Shown: piece after piece, positions 1-8,208 of the stretch
How positions within the stretch are numbered: position 1 is the first letter of the stretch
Layout of the letters: every line of letters starts with the position of its first letter
NCBI GenBank assembly: GCA_937124525.1
Contig: CAKZLA010000539.1
Span: 1-27,189, forward strand
DNA: 27,189 bases
Source: an uncultured Desulfobacterium sp.
Lineage (GTDB): Bacteria; Desulfobacterota; Desulfobacteria; Desulfobacterales; Desulfobacteraceae
Reading direction: 5' to 3'
Translations under genes and position numbers: made by a program
Notes under the pieces: model-generated
Told to the model about the DNA's origin: nothing
Seen by the model: only the letters and a program-made list of their open reading frames with translations
The model's database searches: none

Positions 1-347
1 GCAAGGGGGAGGGCATGATCTGGACCGTGGGAATGTATTTCATGAAAAGCAATTCCAGAGAGGGGCCTGCGGGTGGAATAAATAAGAGGCGTGTTCATCT
101 CTCTTTTGCTTGATTCCAGATACATTAAAAAGCCCGGAATAATTCCGGACTCAGTCAACCCTGCAATCAGTATTTCATGTTTCGAATGATTCTTTAAATC
201 AAGATCATCAAGTAATTCCGACAACCAGCTACCATACCGGGTAAAATCAGAAGAGGATGCTGGATGGAGCTTACCAAGACATGACAGGGTAAATGCATCT
301 TCCCTGCGTGGATTATTCTCTCGCTTAAGGGTATAAAAATCTTGCAA
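1..347 (-). CDS. Putative phosphoribosyltransferase of the Ter biosynthetic module (partial, N-terminal part)
   Basis: An open frame of 115 complete codons runs off the left edge of the window with no stop. I place the start at a TTG (345-347) because a GAGGAAA ribosome-binding site lies 8-9 bases upstream and no ATG is available; the preceding exchanger gene ends about 20 bases upstream, so the two are probably co-transcribed. Visible motifs are GLTESGI near residue 64, YSTRRP near residue 91 and FHEIHSHGPDH near residues 101-111. This GLTESG / STR / HSH order resembles the PRTase_2 family found in Ter stress-response operons, which is thought to help make a nucleotide-like metabolite. The match is from memory of the family and only about a quarter to a third of the protein is visible, so the family call is moderate; that it is a coding region is well supported. 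Confidence 0.6.
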   Translation of the reverse strand, partial: MQDFYTLKRENNPRREDAFTLSCLGKLHPASSSDFTRYGSWLSELLDDLDLKNHSKHEILIAGLTESGIIPGFLMYLESSKREMNTPLIYSTRRPLSGIAFHEIHSHGPDHALPL

Positions 348-367
348 GGTGTATTCTTTCCTCTTGT

Positions 368-1525
368 TTATTGAATCAGAGCTTGGATGAAATGAAGCTT
401 TTCAGCAATGGTCTCTGCTAAACCCAATTGCCCTGCTCTTGCTGCGACATAAAGAACGAACGACATGTACATGGCAATAAGAATATATGCCATGGCCTTT
501 GTCATCTTTTTAAAGCCAAGAAAGAGAAAAAATGTGATGATTGTCAAAATGAGCAGCAAGACTCGCAGCTCAACAATATGATCAATCATTTCAGGCGGCA
601 TGACAATGGAGCCAAATATTAACGTATAGAGAAAAAGCGGTGCGCCAAGGGCAAAACAGATATCAAAAATATTGCTCCCCAATGCATTGGAAACTGCATC
701 ATCATAATTTCCTTTTCTGGCATCTTTGATGGAGAGTATCGTATCTGGTACACTGCTTGCTGCGGCCGCAAGGATGACAGCAACAAAATATCCATGAATG
801 CCCATGGAGATACCGATATGCTCACATGCATAAACTAAAATCCAGCAGGCTATGGCAATGTAAGTAGTTGATATGAAAAGAAGTATGAAGGCACTGGTCG
901 ATTTTATTTCATCATTTCCCAGCACTGCATGGGTTAAATCTACTTTCAGGAGGGCCATTGCTTTTGATCCTGAAAATTCTTCGTCATCATCATCTTCATC
1001 GGGTTTATCATCGTTTTCTGCCTGGAGGTTGTTCCCATTCCCGTTATTGAGCTTATGGCGGGTAATGATATAGATGGCATAGGCAATATAAATCATCATG
1101 AACATAAAACCATGATACCAGTGGAGCGTGTCCCCCAGAGTGGCAATGAGAATATATTCTGCAAAAATAAGGGTCAGGCCATCCCTCAAAACTACTTTTT
1201 TAGATACCTGTATGACGGTATTCCTGTTTTTAATCAAGACTGCCAGAATAACCAATGCAGGAATTACCATGGAATTGAATACAGCACTTCCGGCGGTGGT
1301 TCCAATACCTCCGGAAAAACCGGTGGTGTCTCTAAAAAGGAATAGATAAATAAAGGTTACCCACAGTTCAGGCATTGAACTGCCTACGGCATTTATGGTT
1401 GCTCCCTTTGTGCCTTCTACCATATTTCTTCCAAGATAATCTGCAGCATCTTCAAATCCATCACAGGATTTTGCGATGAGCCAACTTGAAAATATAGCTA
1501 ATGCAATAAAAATAAGTAATGCCAA
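368..1525 (-). CDS. Sodium/calcium (CaCA-superfamily) cation exchanger
   Basis: A 385-residue integral membrane protein with about ten hydrophobic segments in two halves. Both alpha-repeats of the CaCA superfamily can be read: KGATINAVGSSMPEL near residues 40-54 and SSVPDTILS followed by SNALGSNIFD near residues 258-290. An acidic loop (DDKPDEDDDDEEF, about residue 173) separates the halves, as in Ca2+-handling exchangers. It should exchange Ca2+ (or another cation) for Na+, K+ or H+ across the inner membrane. The start is TTG at 1525, supported by a strong GGAGG 8 bases upstream (1532-1536). It lies in the ter operon where a TerC-type membrane protein is often found; no terC is visible here. 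Because TerD domains bind Ca2+, a Ca2+ exchanger in this position suggests that the locus responds to or controls Ca2+ (inference). Confidence 0.87.
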   Translation of the reverse strand: MALLIFIALAIFSSWLIAKSCDGFEDAADYLGRNMVEGTKGATINAVGSSMPELWVTFIYLFLFRDTTGFSGGIGTTAGSAVFNSMVIPALVILAVLIKNRNTVIQVSKKVVLRDGLTLIFAEYILIATLGDTLHWYHGFMFMMIYIAYAIYIITRHKLNNGNGNNLQAENDDKPDEDDDDEEFSGSKAMALLKVDLTHAVLGNDEIKSTSAFILLFISTTYIAIACWILVYACEHIGISMGIHGYFVAVILAAAASSVPDTILSIKDARKGNYDDAVSNALGSNIFDICFALGAPLFLYTLIFGSIVMPPEMIDHIVELRVLLLILTIITFFLFLGFKKMTKAMAYILIAMYMSFVLYVAARAGQLGLAETIAEKLHFIQALIQ

Positions 1526-1542
1526 GTTTTAAACCTCCGTTC

Positions 1543-1740
1543 TTAAAAAAGTAAGGGTTCAATTTTATTAAGTATATTTAATGCGTCAGTCAGGATCTTA
1601 TCACGACAAAGGGGGTTGTTTTTAACGTCTGCCAATGGATATGCACCAAATAGTCGATAATTAAACATAATGTTAAATTTCAATTTTTTAACTGCTGCTA
1701 TCTGATGTGTGCTGTCAAAAGTGGCCGAGCTTAGAACCAA
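1543..1740 (-). CDS. Small ORF of unknown function between terA-like gene and exchanger
   Basis: A 65-codon minus-strand frame fills most of the 242-base space between the TerA-like gene and the exchanger. Its only full-length start is TTG at 1740, preceded by a G-rich stretch; an internal ATG at codon 25 is another option. It ends 17 bases before the exchanger start, so translational coupling would be possible. The sequence (for example FNYRLFGAYPLADVKNN in the second half) has no family I recognise. It could be a small real gene, the tail of a decayed gene, or chance. Confidence 0.25.
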   Translation of the reverse strand: MVLSSATFDSTHQIAAVKKLKFNIMFNYRLFGAYPLADVKNNPLCRDKILTDALNILNKIEPLLF

Positions 1741-1767
1741 CCCCCGATAAAGTATGTTGTGTTAAAA

Positions 1768-2985
1768 TTATTTAGATCCTTTTTTCCACATAAACCCAAA
1801 GCCAAAATGTTTGTCCGCCTCGGGATGTCCTGAAAAATAGAGCTCTTCTTTCTTAAGGTCAAGGGCAGTTTCTGTATTTTTAAAACTACAGACGGAACAG
1901 AAAGTATATCTTGGGTCCGGTGAATCCAGTTTGATATACACCTCATTTCCCTTTTGATCAGTTACCGTGATTCTCCCATTTACAGTTGTAAAATCCTTTG
2001 CGCCCTCGTAAATCATGGCAAAAACCATAACAAAATCAACCAGCTCAGGCTTGTATATTCTTAAATTTTCACCTGTGGCACTGCTTCCGCTGCGATCATC
2101 TTTGTCCAGAAGAATATAAGGCGGCTGATGGCTGCTGCCAAAAAAATTTCCCAGGGGCTGTATGACTCCCTTATTCCCATCTTTGAGGCGAAACATGCAG
2201 CCTAAATCCAGATCCGGGGAGGTATTTGAACCCAGAAACGAAAATTTTTTAGGTTTAGGAGCATCCCAATTTAAATTAATATGTATGATATTCTCAGCAT
2301 TGACCGATTTTTCAAGGGAGATTGATTTTTTATCTCCTTTTTTCTTGAGTGTTATCTTGCTAAGACTGACTTTTCTATTAAGTGAGGGCGAGGGCTTTGA
2401 AGGTGAAGATTTTGATCTTGATGAAGAGGGCATAGCTGGAGATGGTGTTTTATCTACAGATTCTTCCCCACCAAAATGTTTCAATAATGCACTTAGTCCT
2501 TTGTTAAACCCTTGTGCTATAGCTGCAAAACGCCATTGCCCTTTTAAATAGACTTCAGCAATAATGAGTGCTTTCTCCTGATTCAGATTGCCTTTGTCAA
2601 ATTCAAACTGAGCTACAATTCCCGTATGATCGCTAAGGGTAATCTCTCCGGTTCCCAGATCTTTCATGGTTCCAGATCCATCAATGGTGGCTGTAAATAC
2701 AAGTTTATGTATGCTAAGAGGAAGCTTTTTAATATCTAATTGAAACGTATGGCTGTTTTGGCGAGTATCATTTACAATGCTGATTGCACCGCATGGAGAT
2801 TGTTTCTGGTTATAAAAAATCATATATTTATCATCAGAAAGCTGATTTTGAGCATCAACGCCAAAGCAGCTGATATCGACGATTGATTGTGTATTTGTAA
2901 AAGATAAATTTATTCCAACTTTTAAAATAAGGTCATTGGTCAATTCATCCAATTTAATCCTTTGACCTTGAATAATTGTTTTCAT
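1768..2985 (-). CDS. terA: TerA-like protein with two TerD-type domains
   Basis: A 405-residue protein, close to the usual ~385 residues of TerA. The N-terminal half (about 1-180) is a TerD-like beta-sandwich with GINLSF, CFGVDAQNQLSDDKYMIFYN and the late KGQWRFAAIAQGF motif. A Ser/Pro/Lys-rich linker (about 185-230) follows. The C-terminal half carries INLNWD, DLDLGCMFRLKDG, DKDDRSG and the late FGFGFMWKKGSK, which match the C-terminal domain of TerA. The start is ATG at 2985, with GGAG 6 bases upstream; a TTG one codon earlier is less likely. TerD domains bind Ca2+ and TerA is part of the membrane-associated Ter complex (family knowledge). It lies downstream of pgpA, separated by a large inverted repeat. 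Confidence 0.85.
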   Translation of the reverse strand: MKTIIQGQRIKLDELTNDLILKVGINLSFTNTQSIVDISCFGVDAQNQLSDDKYMIFYNQKQSPCGAISIVNDTRQNSHTFQLDIKKLPLSIHKLVFTATIDGSGTMKDLGTGEITLSDHTGIVAQFEFDKGNLNQEKALIIAEVYLKGQWRFAAIAQGFNKGLSALLKHFGGEESVDKTPSPAMPSSSRSKSSPSKPSPSLNRKVSLSKITLKKKGDKKSISLEKSVNAENIIHINLNWDAPKPKKFSFLGSNTSPDLDLGCMFRLKDGNKGVIQPLGNFFGSSHQPPYILLDKDDRSGSSATGENLRIYKPELVDFVMVFAMIYEGAKDFTTVNGRITVTDQKGNEVYIKLDSPDPRYTFCSVCSFKNTETALDLKKEELYFSGHPEADKHFGFGFMWKKGSK

Positions 2986-3059
2986 CAAATACTCCTCTTA
3001 TTTTAGATGTCTGACTGATATTTGACTGATATCTGAATCAGGAAATTCAGGATCTAAAT

Positions 3060-3165
3060 AGGCATCCTTTATATGAGTTCAAAAGTACTTCACAGTATTT
3101 TTTGGACAAGCCCTTGCAAATGAGGAATGCTCTAAAAAACTGTAAAGTACTTTTGAAAGATGCCT
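3060..3165. repeat. Long imperfect inverted repeat (~106 bp) between pgpA and the terA-like gene
   Basis: The outer arms AGGCATC (3060-3066) and GATGCCT (3159-3165) pair exactly. Inside them TTCAAAAGTACTT (3078-3090) pairs with AAGTACTTTTGAA (3145-3157), and ACAGT-TTTTT pairs with AAAAA-CTGT. Unpaired bases in the left arm form a bulge. The element begins right after the pgpA stop, in the space before the terA-like gene. It could be a MITE-like insertion, a processing or attenuation hairpin, or a protein-binding palindrome. Confidence 0.8.
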
Positions 3166-3666
3166 TTAAATCAATTGAAAATAATTCAATAAAGACAAAC
3201 ACAATGCAGCATATCCTGCTGAGATCACATCATCAAAAACAATTCCGGTGGAGCCTGCTACATTTTTATCCACATAACTTGCCGGAAAAATTTTAATAAT
3301 ATCCAGTATCCTGAACAATATAAATCCCCAAAGTGCGGTGGTGGCAAAATCATGGGTTCCATAAAACAGGGGAACACATAGAAATCCGATGATTTCATCG
3401 AGAACAAATTGGGAAGGATCCTTTGATTTCCAGTATTGTGTCGCCCAGGGTGTCAAATAATAGTTGAGCAGTACAATCAGAAAGACCGATACAAACAACC
3501 CCATCCAGAGAAATTCAGGTGTCAGAAATTTCCAGAGTAAATAATAAAGCGCAATCCCGGGAAGCGCACCAAAGGTTCCAGGCATAAAGGGCAGATATCC
3601 CAAATAACATGCGGAACCTGAAAGAATCTTTAGTTTTTCTCCAGTTAGATTTATTTTTTTATCCAT
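3166..3666 (-). CDS. pgpA: Phosphatidylglycerophosphatase A family protein
   Basis: Removes the phosphate from phosphatidylglycerol phosphate to give phosphatidylglycerol, in the inner membrane. The 166-residue protein (family usual length about 160-170) shows the N-terminal LPFMPGTFGALPG motif, the acidic FVLDEIIGF motif, the FILFRILDIIKIFPASYVD stretch and the late GIVFDDVISAGYAAL motif, with several hydrophobic segments. I start it at ATG 3666: the open frame extends upstream to 3798, but that extension crosses a repeated hairpin element (3728-3839) and lacks PgpA features. It sits between the TerY-P kinase and the terA-like gene, same strand, with about 215 bases to the kinase stop, so it may be co-transcribed with the ter genes or have been trapped among them. 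Confidence 0.88.
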   Translation of the reverse strand: MDKKINLTGEKLKILSGSACYLGYLPFMPGTFGALPGIALYYLLWKFLTPEFLWMGLFVSVFLIVLLNYYLTPWATQYWKSKDPSQFVLDEIIGFLCVPLFYGTHDFATTALWGFILFRILDIIKIFPASYVDKNVAGSTGIVFDDVISAGYAALCLSLLNYFQLI

Positions 3667-3727
3667 GATATTGCACTTATTCCCTTTTGTTTTTTTATAT
3701 GAAAGAGTAGGTATCTCTAACATTTTT

Positions 3728-3839
3728 TCATTTTTCGTTGTGGGCAGGCCAAATTCCAATACGGTCTGCTTGTGGCAGTTATATGAAATTCCGTCCAAAA
3801 GACTGGAATAATTATAGTTTCATTTTTCGTTGTGGCTGG
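3728..3839 (-). repeat. Intergenic hairpin repeat (X/Y family), copy 1
   Basis: Reverse-oriented copy of a repeat also found at 10679-10850 and 15981-16066. Unit X has the pairing TGCCACAAGCAG / CTGCCCACA around GACCGTATTGG, and unit Y has GAAACT ... AATTTC around ATTATTCCAGTCTTTTGGACG (3785-3821). The copy is flanked by two direct copies of TCATTTTTCGTTGTGG (about 3728 and 3819). It lies between the kinase and pgpA. Confidence 0.75.
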
Positions 3840-3882
3840 TGCTTGCTGACATGTATTTTTATGAAAAATATATTATATAGAC

Positions 3883-5388
3883 TTATTGCGCGTCTACCAT
3901 TTGCACTAAGGCCAAACGTCCCCCCTCTTTTTTGGAAAAAAGCAATTGCAATCCTTCCTTGAGGAGAACAGTTTTACCCGGTGGAACACTTTTTTTATTA
4001 ATGTTGTCATATAGTTCAGGGATATTTTCGTTCACCAGCAACCAATTCTCATTGTGATAAATAAAATACCCCACTCGCTTTCTATCCTTCATGCTCAACC
4101 GTTCATTGGGGACAATTTTTCTGTTGATATGCCACTTGAACAGCGATTGCTCTGTATATACCATAAGTCGATGGTTATCTGACATATATTTTCCCTCTAT
4201 ATGACAGGAGTATAGATTTAATATGGGTAACTTGCCTTTATAAGCGGTTTTGCAAAACGGACAGATAGGTTTTCTTGTGTTGTCAAACACATACCACTTT
4301 TGTTCACAGTTCGGATTTTGGCAGGGTTGAATCAGGTCAACGGTTTTGATCAGTGCCTGTTCCCATTCATCGGCAGTGGGCCTCTTTTCCGGATGATGCA
4401 GTCCATCCATAAAGGCTTGATCAAACAGGGCTGAAAGATAGGGACCTGTGATGTGATACGGTAGAGCTTCCGTATCTTTCCAGGGCAGTTCCGATGGTTT
4501 AAGATACTCTTTTTTAATCCGGTTTGAATGATCCGTTGGATGCTCGACGAAGAGGGCCTTTTCCCCCATGGTGAGTTCCTCATCCCGCTGGGGATCATCA
4601 ATATCATGGACTTTATCCCCCCTCAATGGCTGACGCAACAGTAGATACATGTAGATCAACACGGCAAGAGCATGCCTGTCCGTGTGGATGGATGGTAGTT
4701 TTCTTGAGGGGTCGTGCCTGGGAAGGTGGGCTGTCTGGATCACTTCGGGGGCAATGAAATCTGGTGTTCCCACAACATCCGGTGGATATTTTCCCGGTAC
4801 GACCAGCCCGTCAATGTCGATAATACAGGCATTGCCTTTAACCGGATCAATGAGGACATTTTTATATGACAGATCGGAATGGGCCAGTCCTGCGGCATGG
4901 AGACGGCGTACCGTTCTGCTGAGGGCAATTGATATTTTCAGGTAACTTGCCCAATTCCCACGTTCCCTTTTTGCAAGGTATTTATTTCTGTTTGTGGGAG
5001 ATGCAAACCATTTACCCTCTTTTTCTTTTCCTTTAATATTTAAAAAGTCTTTATTGACAGAACCATGGGAAAAGAAAAAATGGTCCTGATACACCGGTAC
5101 TAACACACCGATTTTACTATCTTTATTGATAATAATTTTTGTGGGCCATCTAAAAAAAGGCTCCCAGTAATCTCCACCGTTTCTGTTAAAGATATTTTCC
5201 CTGTAACGTCCGGTAATCATTTCAAGACGTTCAAGGGATTGAGTGGTCTGCTCTTCACGAAAAAACGCCACCACATGTTGTTTGTCCGGTGTGAAATAGA
5301 CATCTTTCATACCGCCGGAAGCGATAATTTCATCAATATATTTAATATCAGCTCCATCGGTGGTCCGGGCAATGGCAATCTCACTCAT
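3883..5388 (-). CDS. TerY-P-type serine/threonine protein kinase with zinc ribbon and beta-rich C-terminus
   Basis: A 501-residue protein. The kinase domain covers about residues 15-350: a short glycine loop ASGGMKDVYF (23-32), catalytic loop AHSDLSYKNVLI (169-180; D172, N177), metal-binding DIDG (191-194), APE (213-215) and TDRHALAVLIY (236-246). No lysine is visible where the ATP-anchoring VAIK lysine would be expected (the strand reads HVVAFFREE, 38-46). A zinc ribbon follows with C356, C361, C376 and C379, then a beta-rich C-terminal ~110 residues that could be FHA-like. The start overlaps the PP2C gene by 8 bases, with GAGG just upstream, so the two are translationally coupled. Kinase, PP2C and vWA proteins together form the TerY-P triad; the kinase probably phosphorylates vWA/TerD partners (inference). 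Confidence 0.85.
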   Translation of the reverse strand: MSEIAIARTTDGADIKYIDEIIASGGMKDVYFTPDKQHVVAFFREEQTTQSLERLEMITGRYRENIFNRNGGDYWEPFFRWPTKIIINKDSKIGVLVPVYQDHFFFSHGSVNKDFLNIKGKEKEGKWFASPTNRNKYLAKRERGNWASYLKISIALSRTVRRLHAAGLAHSDLSYKNVLIDPVKGNACIIDIDGLVVPGKYPPDVVGTPDFIAPEVIQTAHLPRHDPSRKLPSIHTDRHALAVLIYMYLLLRQPLRGDKVHDIDDPQRDEELTMGEKALFVEHPTDHSNRIKKEYLKPSELPWKDTEALPYHITGPYLSALFDQAFMDGLHHPEKRPTADEWEQALIKTVDLIQPCQNPNCEQKWYVFDNTRKPICPFCKTAYKGKLPILNLYSCHIEGKYMSDNHRLMVYTEQSLFKWHINRKIVPNERLSMKDRKRVGYFIYHNENWLLVNENIPELYDNINKKSVPPGKTVLLKEGLQLLFSKKEGGRLALVQMVDAQ

Positions 5389-6787
5389 TTGACCTCTTCT
5401 CCTTTTGAAACAACAATACTACACTCCTGTCATCATGATTACCCGGAGACCAAAAATCAAGCCATTCAAGCAGGTTTTGCTCTGTCTTGCCCGGTTTGTC
5501 TGAAAACTGTTTTTTTAATATTTTTTTCCAGAGATTGTCCCAGGATTCCAGCCGGTTTAAATTTTGGTCGGTTTCAAAAAAAGGATCGGTGATTCCATCT
5601 GTCATTAAAATCAGGGCGGTTATGGATTCCTGATATTCAAAGCAGATGCGTTTGTAAATATCATCTTTATCTATTGCACTGTTATCAAGGAACCGGGTCT
5701 GTCCGGCAAATTCACCACTGTCCCCTTCCCCAAGAATAGTGACAGATTTCCCCTCAGAGTAAACGGCAATCCCCCCATCCCCGATCCAGTATGATGCAAT
5801 AAACTGACGTCCGTTTATCTCCTTGTGTACCGCTAAAAGAAGTGTTGTGTGAAAATCCCGGAAATTTAAATCCCCATGGTCCGGTTGCTGCTGCTTTACC
5901 GTGTCATGGATAACTTTTACAGGTTCATAAACCGCAAGACTGAAGATGTTATACAGTATGTCTTTGAGTCTTTTTTCCTTGTTTTCTTCAAGGCCATCTG
6001 TGGGGTTTTCATGTTCCACCCCTTTTTTTGCATCGGCACAGTTATCATCAAGCAACAGGGTAATTATTTCGGAATCATATTCTTTTAATTTTTCAGAGAG
6101 TATTCTGCTTGACTCCATAACAGCAATTCTTGCACCTTCACGGGATAAGGTTGCACTTCCTGCTCCATCGGCAACTGCTAAAATATTCCATTTTGTAAAA
6201 GAGTCAGTTGAAATAAAGAAATGGTCGTCCCTGCATTTTCCTTCATGGGCATGGGACCGTCCTCTTTTGCTTGCACCGATAAGTGTCCATCCATTATCCG
6301 TCATTAACTCCTGTGCCTCTTCATCTTTTTTCCAGAACAGATCATTTTGATCAGAGGGCTTATTTTTCCATAATGATTTGGGGTCAGGATTTACGATAAA
6401 GAGACAGCGTGTCTTATGAGTTTTACCGGTATGCTTTAATTTGAAAAGGATTTCAAGGGTTATTTCACCGCTTTTCACCGGTACGCCGCAGATAAGTCCT
6501 CTGTCCGGATTATAGGTAAGATCTACCGTTTCAAGCCCTTTTATTGAGAGTATTTTAATATCATTTTGTGTTGTATCCATTGTTTTGTCTGAATAAAATT
6601 CTAAAGATATTTCAAAGCCTGAACTGTAATTTTTTCCACATGTGGCATTGGGCAGTTTGAAATATACCGGAATGGGGACAGATGACATATTTTCATTTTT
6701 CTTATCAATTATTTTCTTAGAAGAGCTTGATCTCATCTCATTAATTTGATTATTATAACTGCCATCCGGCCCATTATTGTTATCCAC
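5381..6787 (-). CDS. PP2C-family protein phosphatase of the TerY-P triad (probably the 3' part of a frameshifted gene)
   Basis: From a GTG at 6787 it encodes 468 residues. The region of about 35-135 is a beta-rich, Ig-like segment (GLICGVPVKSGEITLEI near 97-113). The PP2C domain spans about 165-460 with RDDHFF (D187/D188), AVADGAGSA (D207), YWIGDGG (D337), LMTDGITDP (D397) and GNHDDRS (D452/D453), so all metal-binding aspartates are present and it should be an active Mn/Mg-dependent phosphatase. The GTG has no clear ribosome-binding site, and the frame stays open upstream to 6850, past a G8 tract at 6833-6840. One extra G there would fuse it to the upstream 135-codon frame and give a 586-residue protein. 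Its 3' end overlaps the kinase gene by 8 bases. Confidence 0.85.
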   Translation of the reverse strand: MDNNNGPDGSYNNQINEMRSSSSKKIIDKKNENMSSVPIPVYFKLPNATCGKNYSSGFEISLEFYSDKTMDTTQNDIKILSIKGLETVDLTYNPDRGLICGVPVKSGEITLEILFKLKHTGKTHKTRCLFIVNPDPKSLWKNKPSDQNDLFWKKDEEAQELMTDNGWTLIGASKRGRSHAHEGKCRDDHFFISTDSFTKWNILAVADGAGSATLSREGARIAVMESSRILSEKLKEYDSEIITLLLDDNCADAKKGVEHENPTDGLEENKEKRLKDILYNIFSLAVYEPVKVIHDTVKQQQPDHGDLNFRDFHTTLLLAVHKEINGRQFIASYWIGDGGIAVYSEGKSVTILGEGDSGEFAGQTRFLDNSAIDKDDIYKRICFEYQESITALILMTDGITDPFFETDQNLNRLESWDNLWKKILKKQFSDKPGKTEQNLLEWLDFWSPGNHDDRSVVLLFQKEKRSNE

Positions 6788-7140
6788 ATCCGATGTGTCG
6801 CAATCACAATCGCCATTAAAGCCGGACTGAATCCCCCCCCGGAAGAGCTCTCAGTTTGGGGATTTTTTTTATTTGCGGATTTTATTTCTTTGGCCCCATC
6901 CTGATCCATATCGTTTTTTATGCTATTTTTCTGACCAAAGTTGGTATCAGAAATATGCTTTCTGTTTTTCCACAGATTGATGAAACTGTTGTTTACCTCT
7001 TCAAAAAAAATTGTAACGCTGGAGTCATGAACAAAGGTTTCAATATCGATTACCGATGGTAATTCAACATTGTGCAGTGCTAATAATTCACGACACAATT
7101 CCCCATATTTTTGTTTTTTTTCGTTTTTTGATTTACTCAT
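6733..7140 (-). CDS. N-terminal part of the PP2C gene, or separate small protein; frame disrupted at a G8 tract
   Basis: A 135-codon frame starting at ATG 7140, whose ATG overlaps the preceding vWA gene stop as ATGA. Residues 1-65 look like a real protein (charged start, then ELCRELLALHNVELPSVID). Residues 66-100 are a polar linker. After the G8 tract (6833-6840) the frame turns into an odd hydrophobic, Met-rich tail, while the alternate frame reads a polar, Asp/Asn-rich linker leading straight into the PP2C protein. The simplest reading is one gene, 7140 to 5381, interrupted by a one-base deletion in the homopolymer, a sequencing error, or a tract used for slippage. No domain recognised in the N-terminal piece. 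Confidence 0.6.
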   Translation of the reverse strand: MSKSKNEKKQKYGELCRELLALHNVELPSVIDIETFVHDSSVTIFFEEVNNSFINLWKNRKHISDTNFGQKNSIKNDMDQDGAKEIKSANKKNPQTESSSGGGFSPALMAIVIATHRMWITIMGRMAVIIIKLMR

Positions 7141-8198
7141 CCGCGTGACCTTGTAATATCAAAATCATCACCATCTTTCATGATCTCCATTATGGTTGTC
7201 TGACCGCACCATGGGCATATTGCAGAACCCGTTCCCGAAATACAGAACATTTTACCGCACCCGCAGAATCCATTGGCAATGGGATTTCCACATTGGGGGC
7301 AACTGGCTCCTCCATGCAGGGTGGAAATACCGACCTTTGGATCAATGTCTGAACTGGGGCCGGACCACTCAAAATAACTCTCTTTCACAGGAAAAACTCC
7401 TGATATCTGAAACGTAATTTTGGTGTTTACAGGTTCGGGCATATTTTTACGGAAAGGTGGTGGATAGTGCATTCTGTCATATTTTATCAAATACGGGCTT
7501 TTTTTTGTCTGACATCTGCCCACAAGAATAACATGGTCATCATCCGGGGAGGGTTTGAATTTTGAAAATTCAATGACATTACTGAATTTTTCAAGGGATA
7601 CTTTGAAATCATCATTAAGGTGCTCGACGAGTTTAACGCTTTGGGATTTGAGGGACAGGGTCATCCACTCCATAAAACGAGTAAAATCTGTCTCATCATC
7701 GCCGTTATAGTTCAAGACATGATCTGCAAATTTGAGGAAAGTTTCCGTGGAAGCGTGTGGACCAAGCCCAATGGCAACCATATTGACTCGGCCTGCATAA
7801 TTTTGATTCCATTGGTCAATGGCAGGCTGGCACTGGTCCGTCGGTTTTCCATCCGTCATAAAATAGACAAGGGGTTTCCAGTCGCCTTTTCGCTCATGGG
7901 TGGTCTTGACGACGGTTCTGTCGATTTCAGCCATAAGGTGTTCCATGGCCAGACCCAATGCGGTTCCAGAACCCACCTGTAAACGTGGCGGATAGAAGGA
8001 TGGCAAATCCGTAAGGGGCACAAGGGTTTTCACCTTTCCTGCAAAGGCAATAATGGAGAGGTGAACCGTTTCAATGGCATTGGGATCCTGTCTGAGCTTT
8101 CCAATAAGTGTATCCAGGCCCTTTTCAAGATATTGCAAGGGTTCTCCAATCATGGAATCTGATACATCCAGTAATAAAAAAACAGGTAATCGTCTCAT
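7137..8198 (-). CDS. von Willebrand A protein with C-terminal zinc ribbon (TerY-C type)
   Basis: A 353-residue protein from ATG 8198, chosen over an earlier in-frame start because AAGGA sits 8 bases upstream and MRRLPVFLLLD aligns with the other two vWA proteins. The vWA domain (about 1-185) keeps the MIDAS residues DVSDS (D11, S13, S15), GSGTA (T79) and MTDG (D116). A middle beta-rich region (about 190-280) follows, then a zinc ribbon with CPQC (300-303), CGC (312-314) and CPWC (328-331). It begins 10 bases after the previous vWA gene and its stop overlaps the next start as ATGA. In the TerY-P triad the vWA protein is thought to act as the metal-dependent partner of the kinase and phosphatase. 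Confidence 0.87.
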   Translation of the reverse strand: MRRLPVFLLLDVSDSMIGEPLQYLEKGLDTLIGKLRQDPNAIETVHLSIIAFAGKVKTLVPLTDLPSFYPPRLQVGSGTALGLAMEHLMAEIDRTVVKTTHERKGDWKPLVYFMTDGKPTDQCQPAIDQWNQNYAGRVNMVAIGLGPHASTETFLKFADHVLNYNGDDETDFTRFMEWMTLSLKSQSVKLVEHLNDDFKVSLEKFSNVIEFSKFKPSPDDDHVILVGRCQTKKSPYLIKYDRMHYPPPFRKNMPEPVNTKITFQISGVFPVKESYFEWSGPSSDIDPKVGISTLHGGASCPQCGNPIANGFCGCGKMFCISGTGSAICPWCGQTTIMEIMKDGDDFDITRSRG

Positions 8199-8208
8199 CT
8201 CATTATCC

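Noticed and set aside
127..152. CCGGAAT/ATTCCGG palindrome followed by a T-run on the minus strand, resembling an intrinsic terminator
   Set aside because: It lies inside the open frame of the PRTase-like gene and encodes the conserved-looking ESGIIPGF region; it is coding sequence.
3667..3798. N-terminal extension of PgpA to an upstream start
   Set aside because: The extension crosses the repeat at 3728-3839 and has no PgpA similarity; ATG 3666 gives the normal family length.
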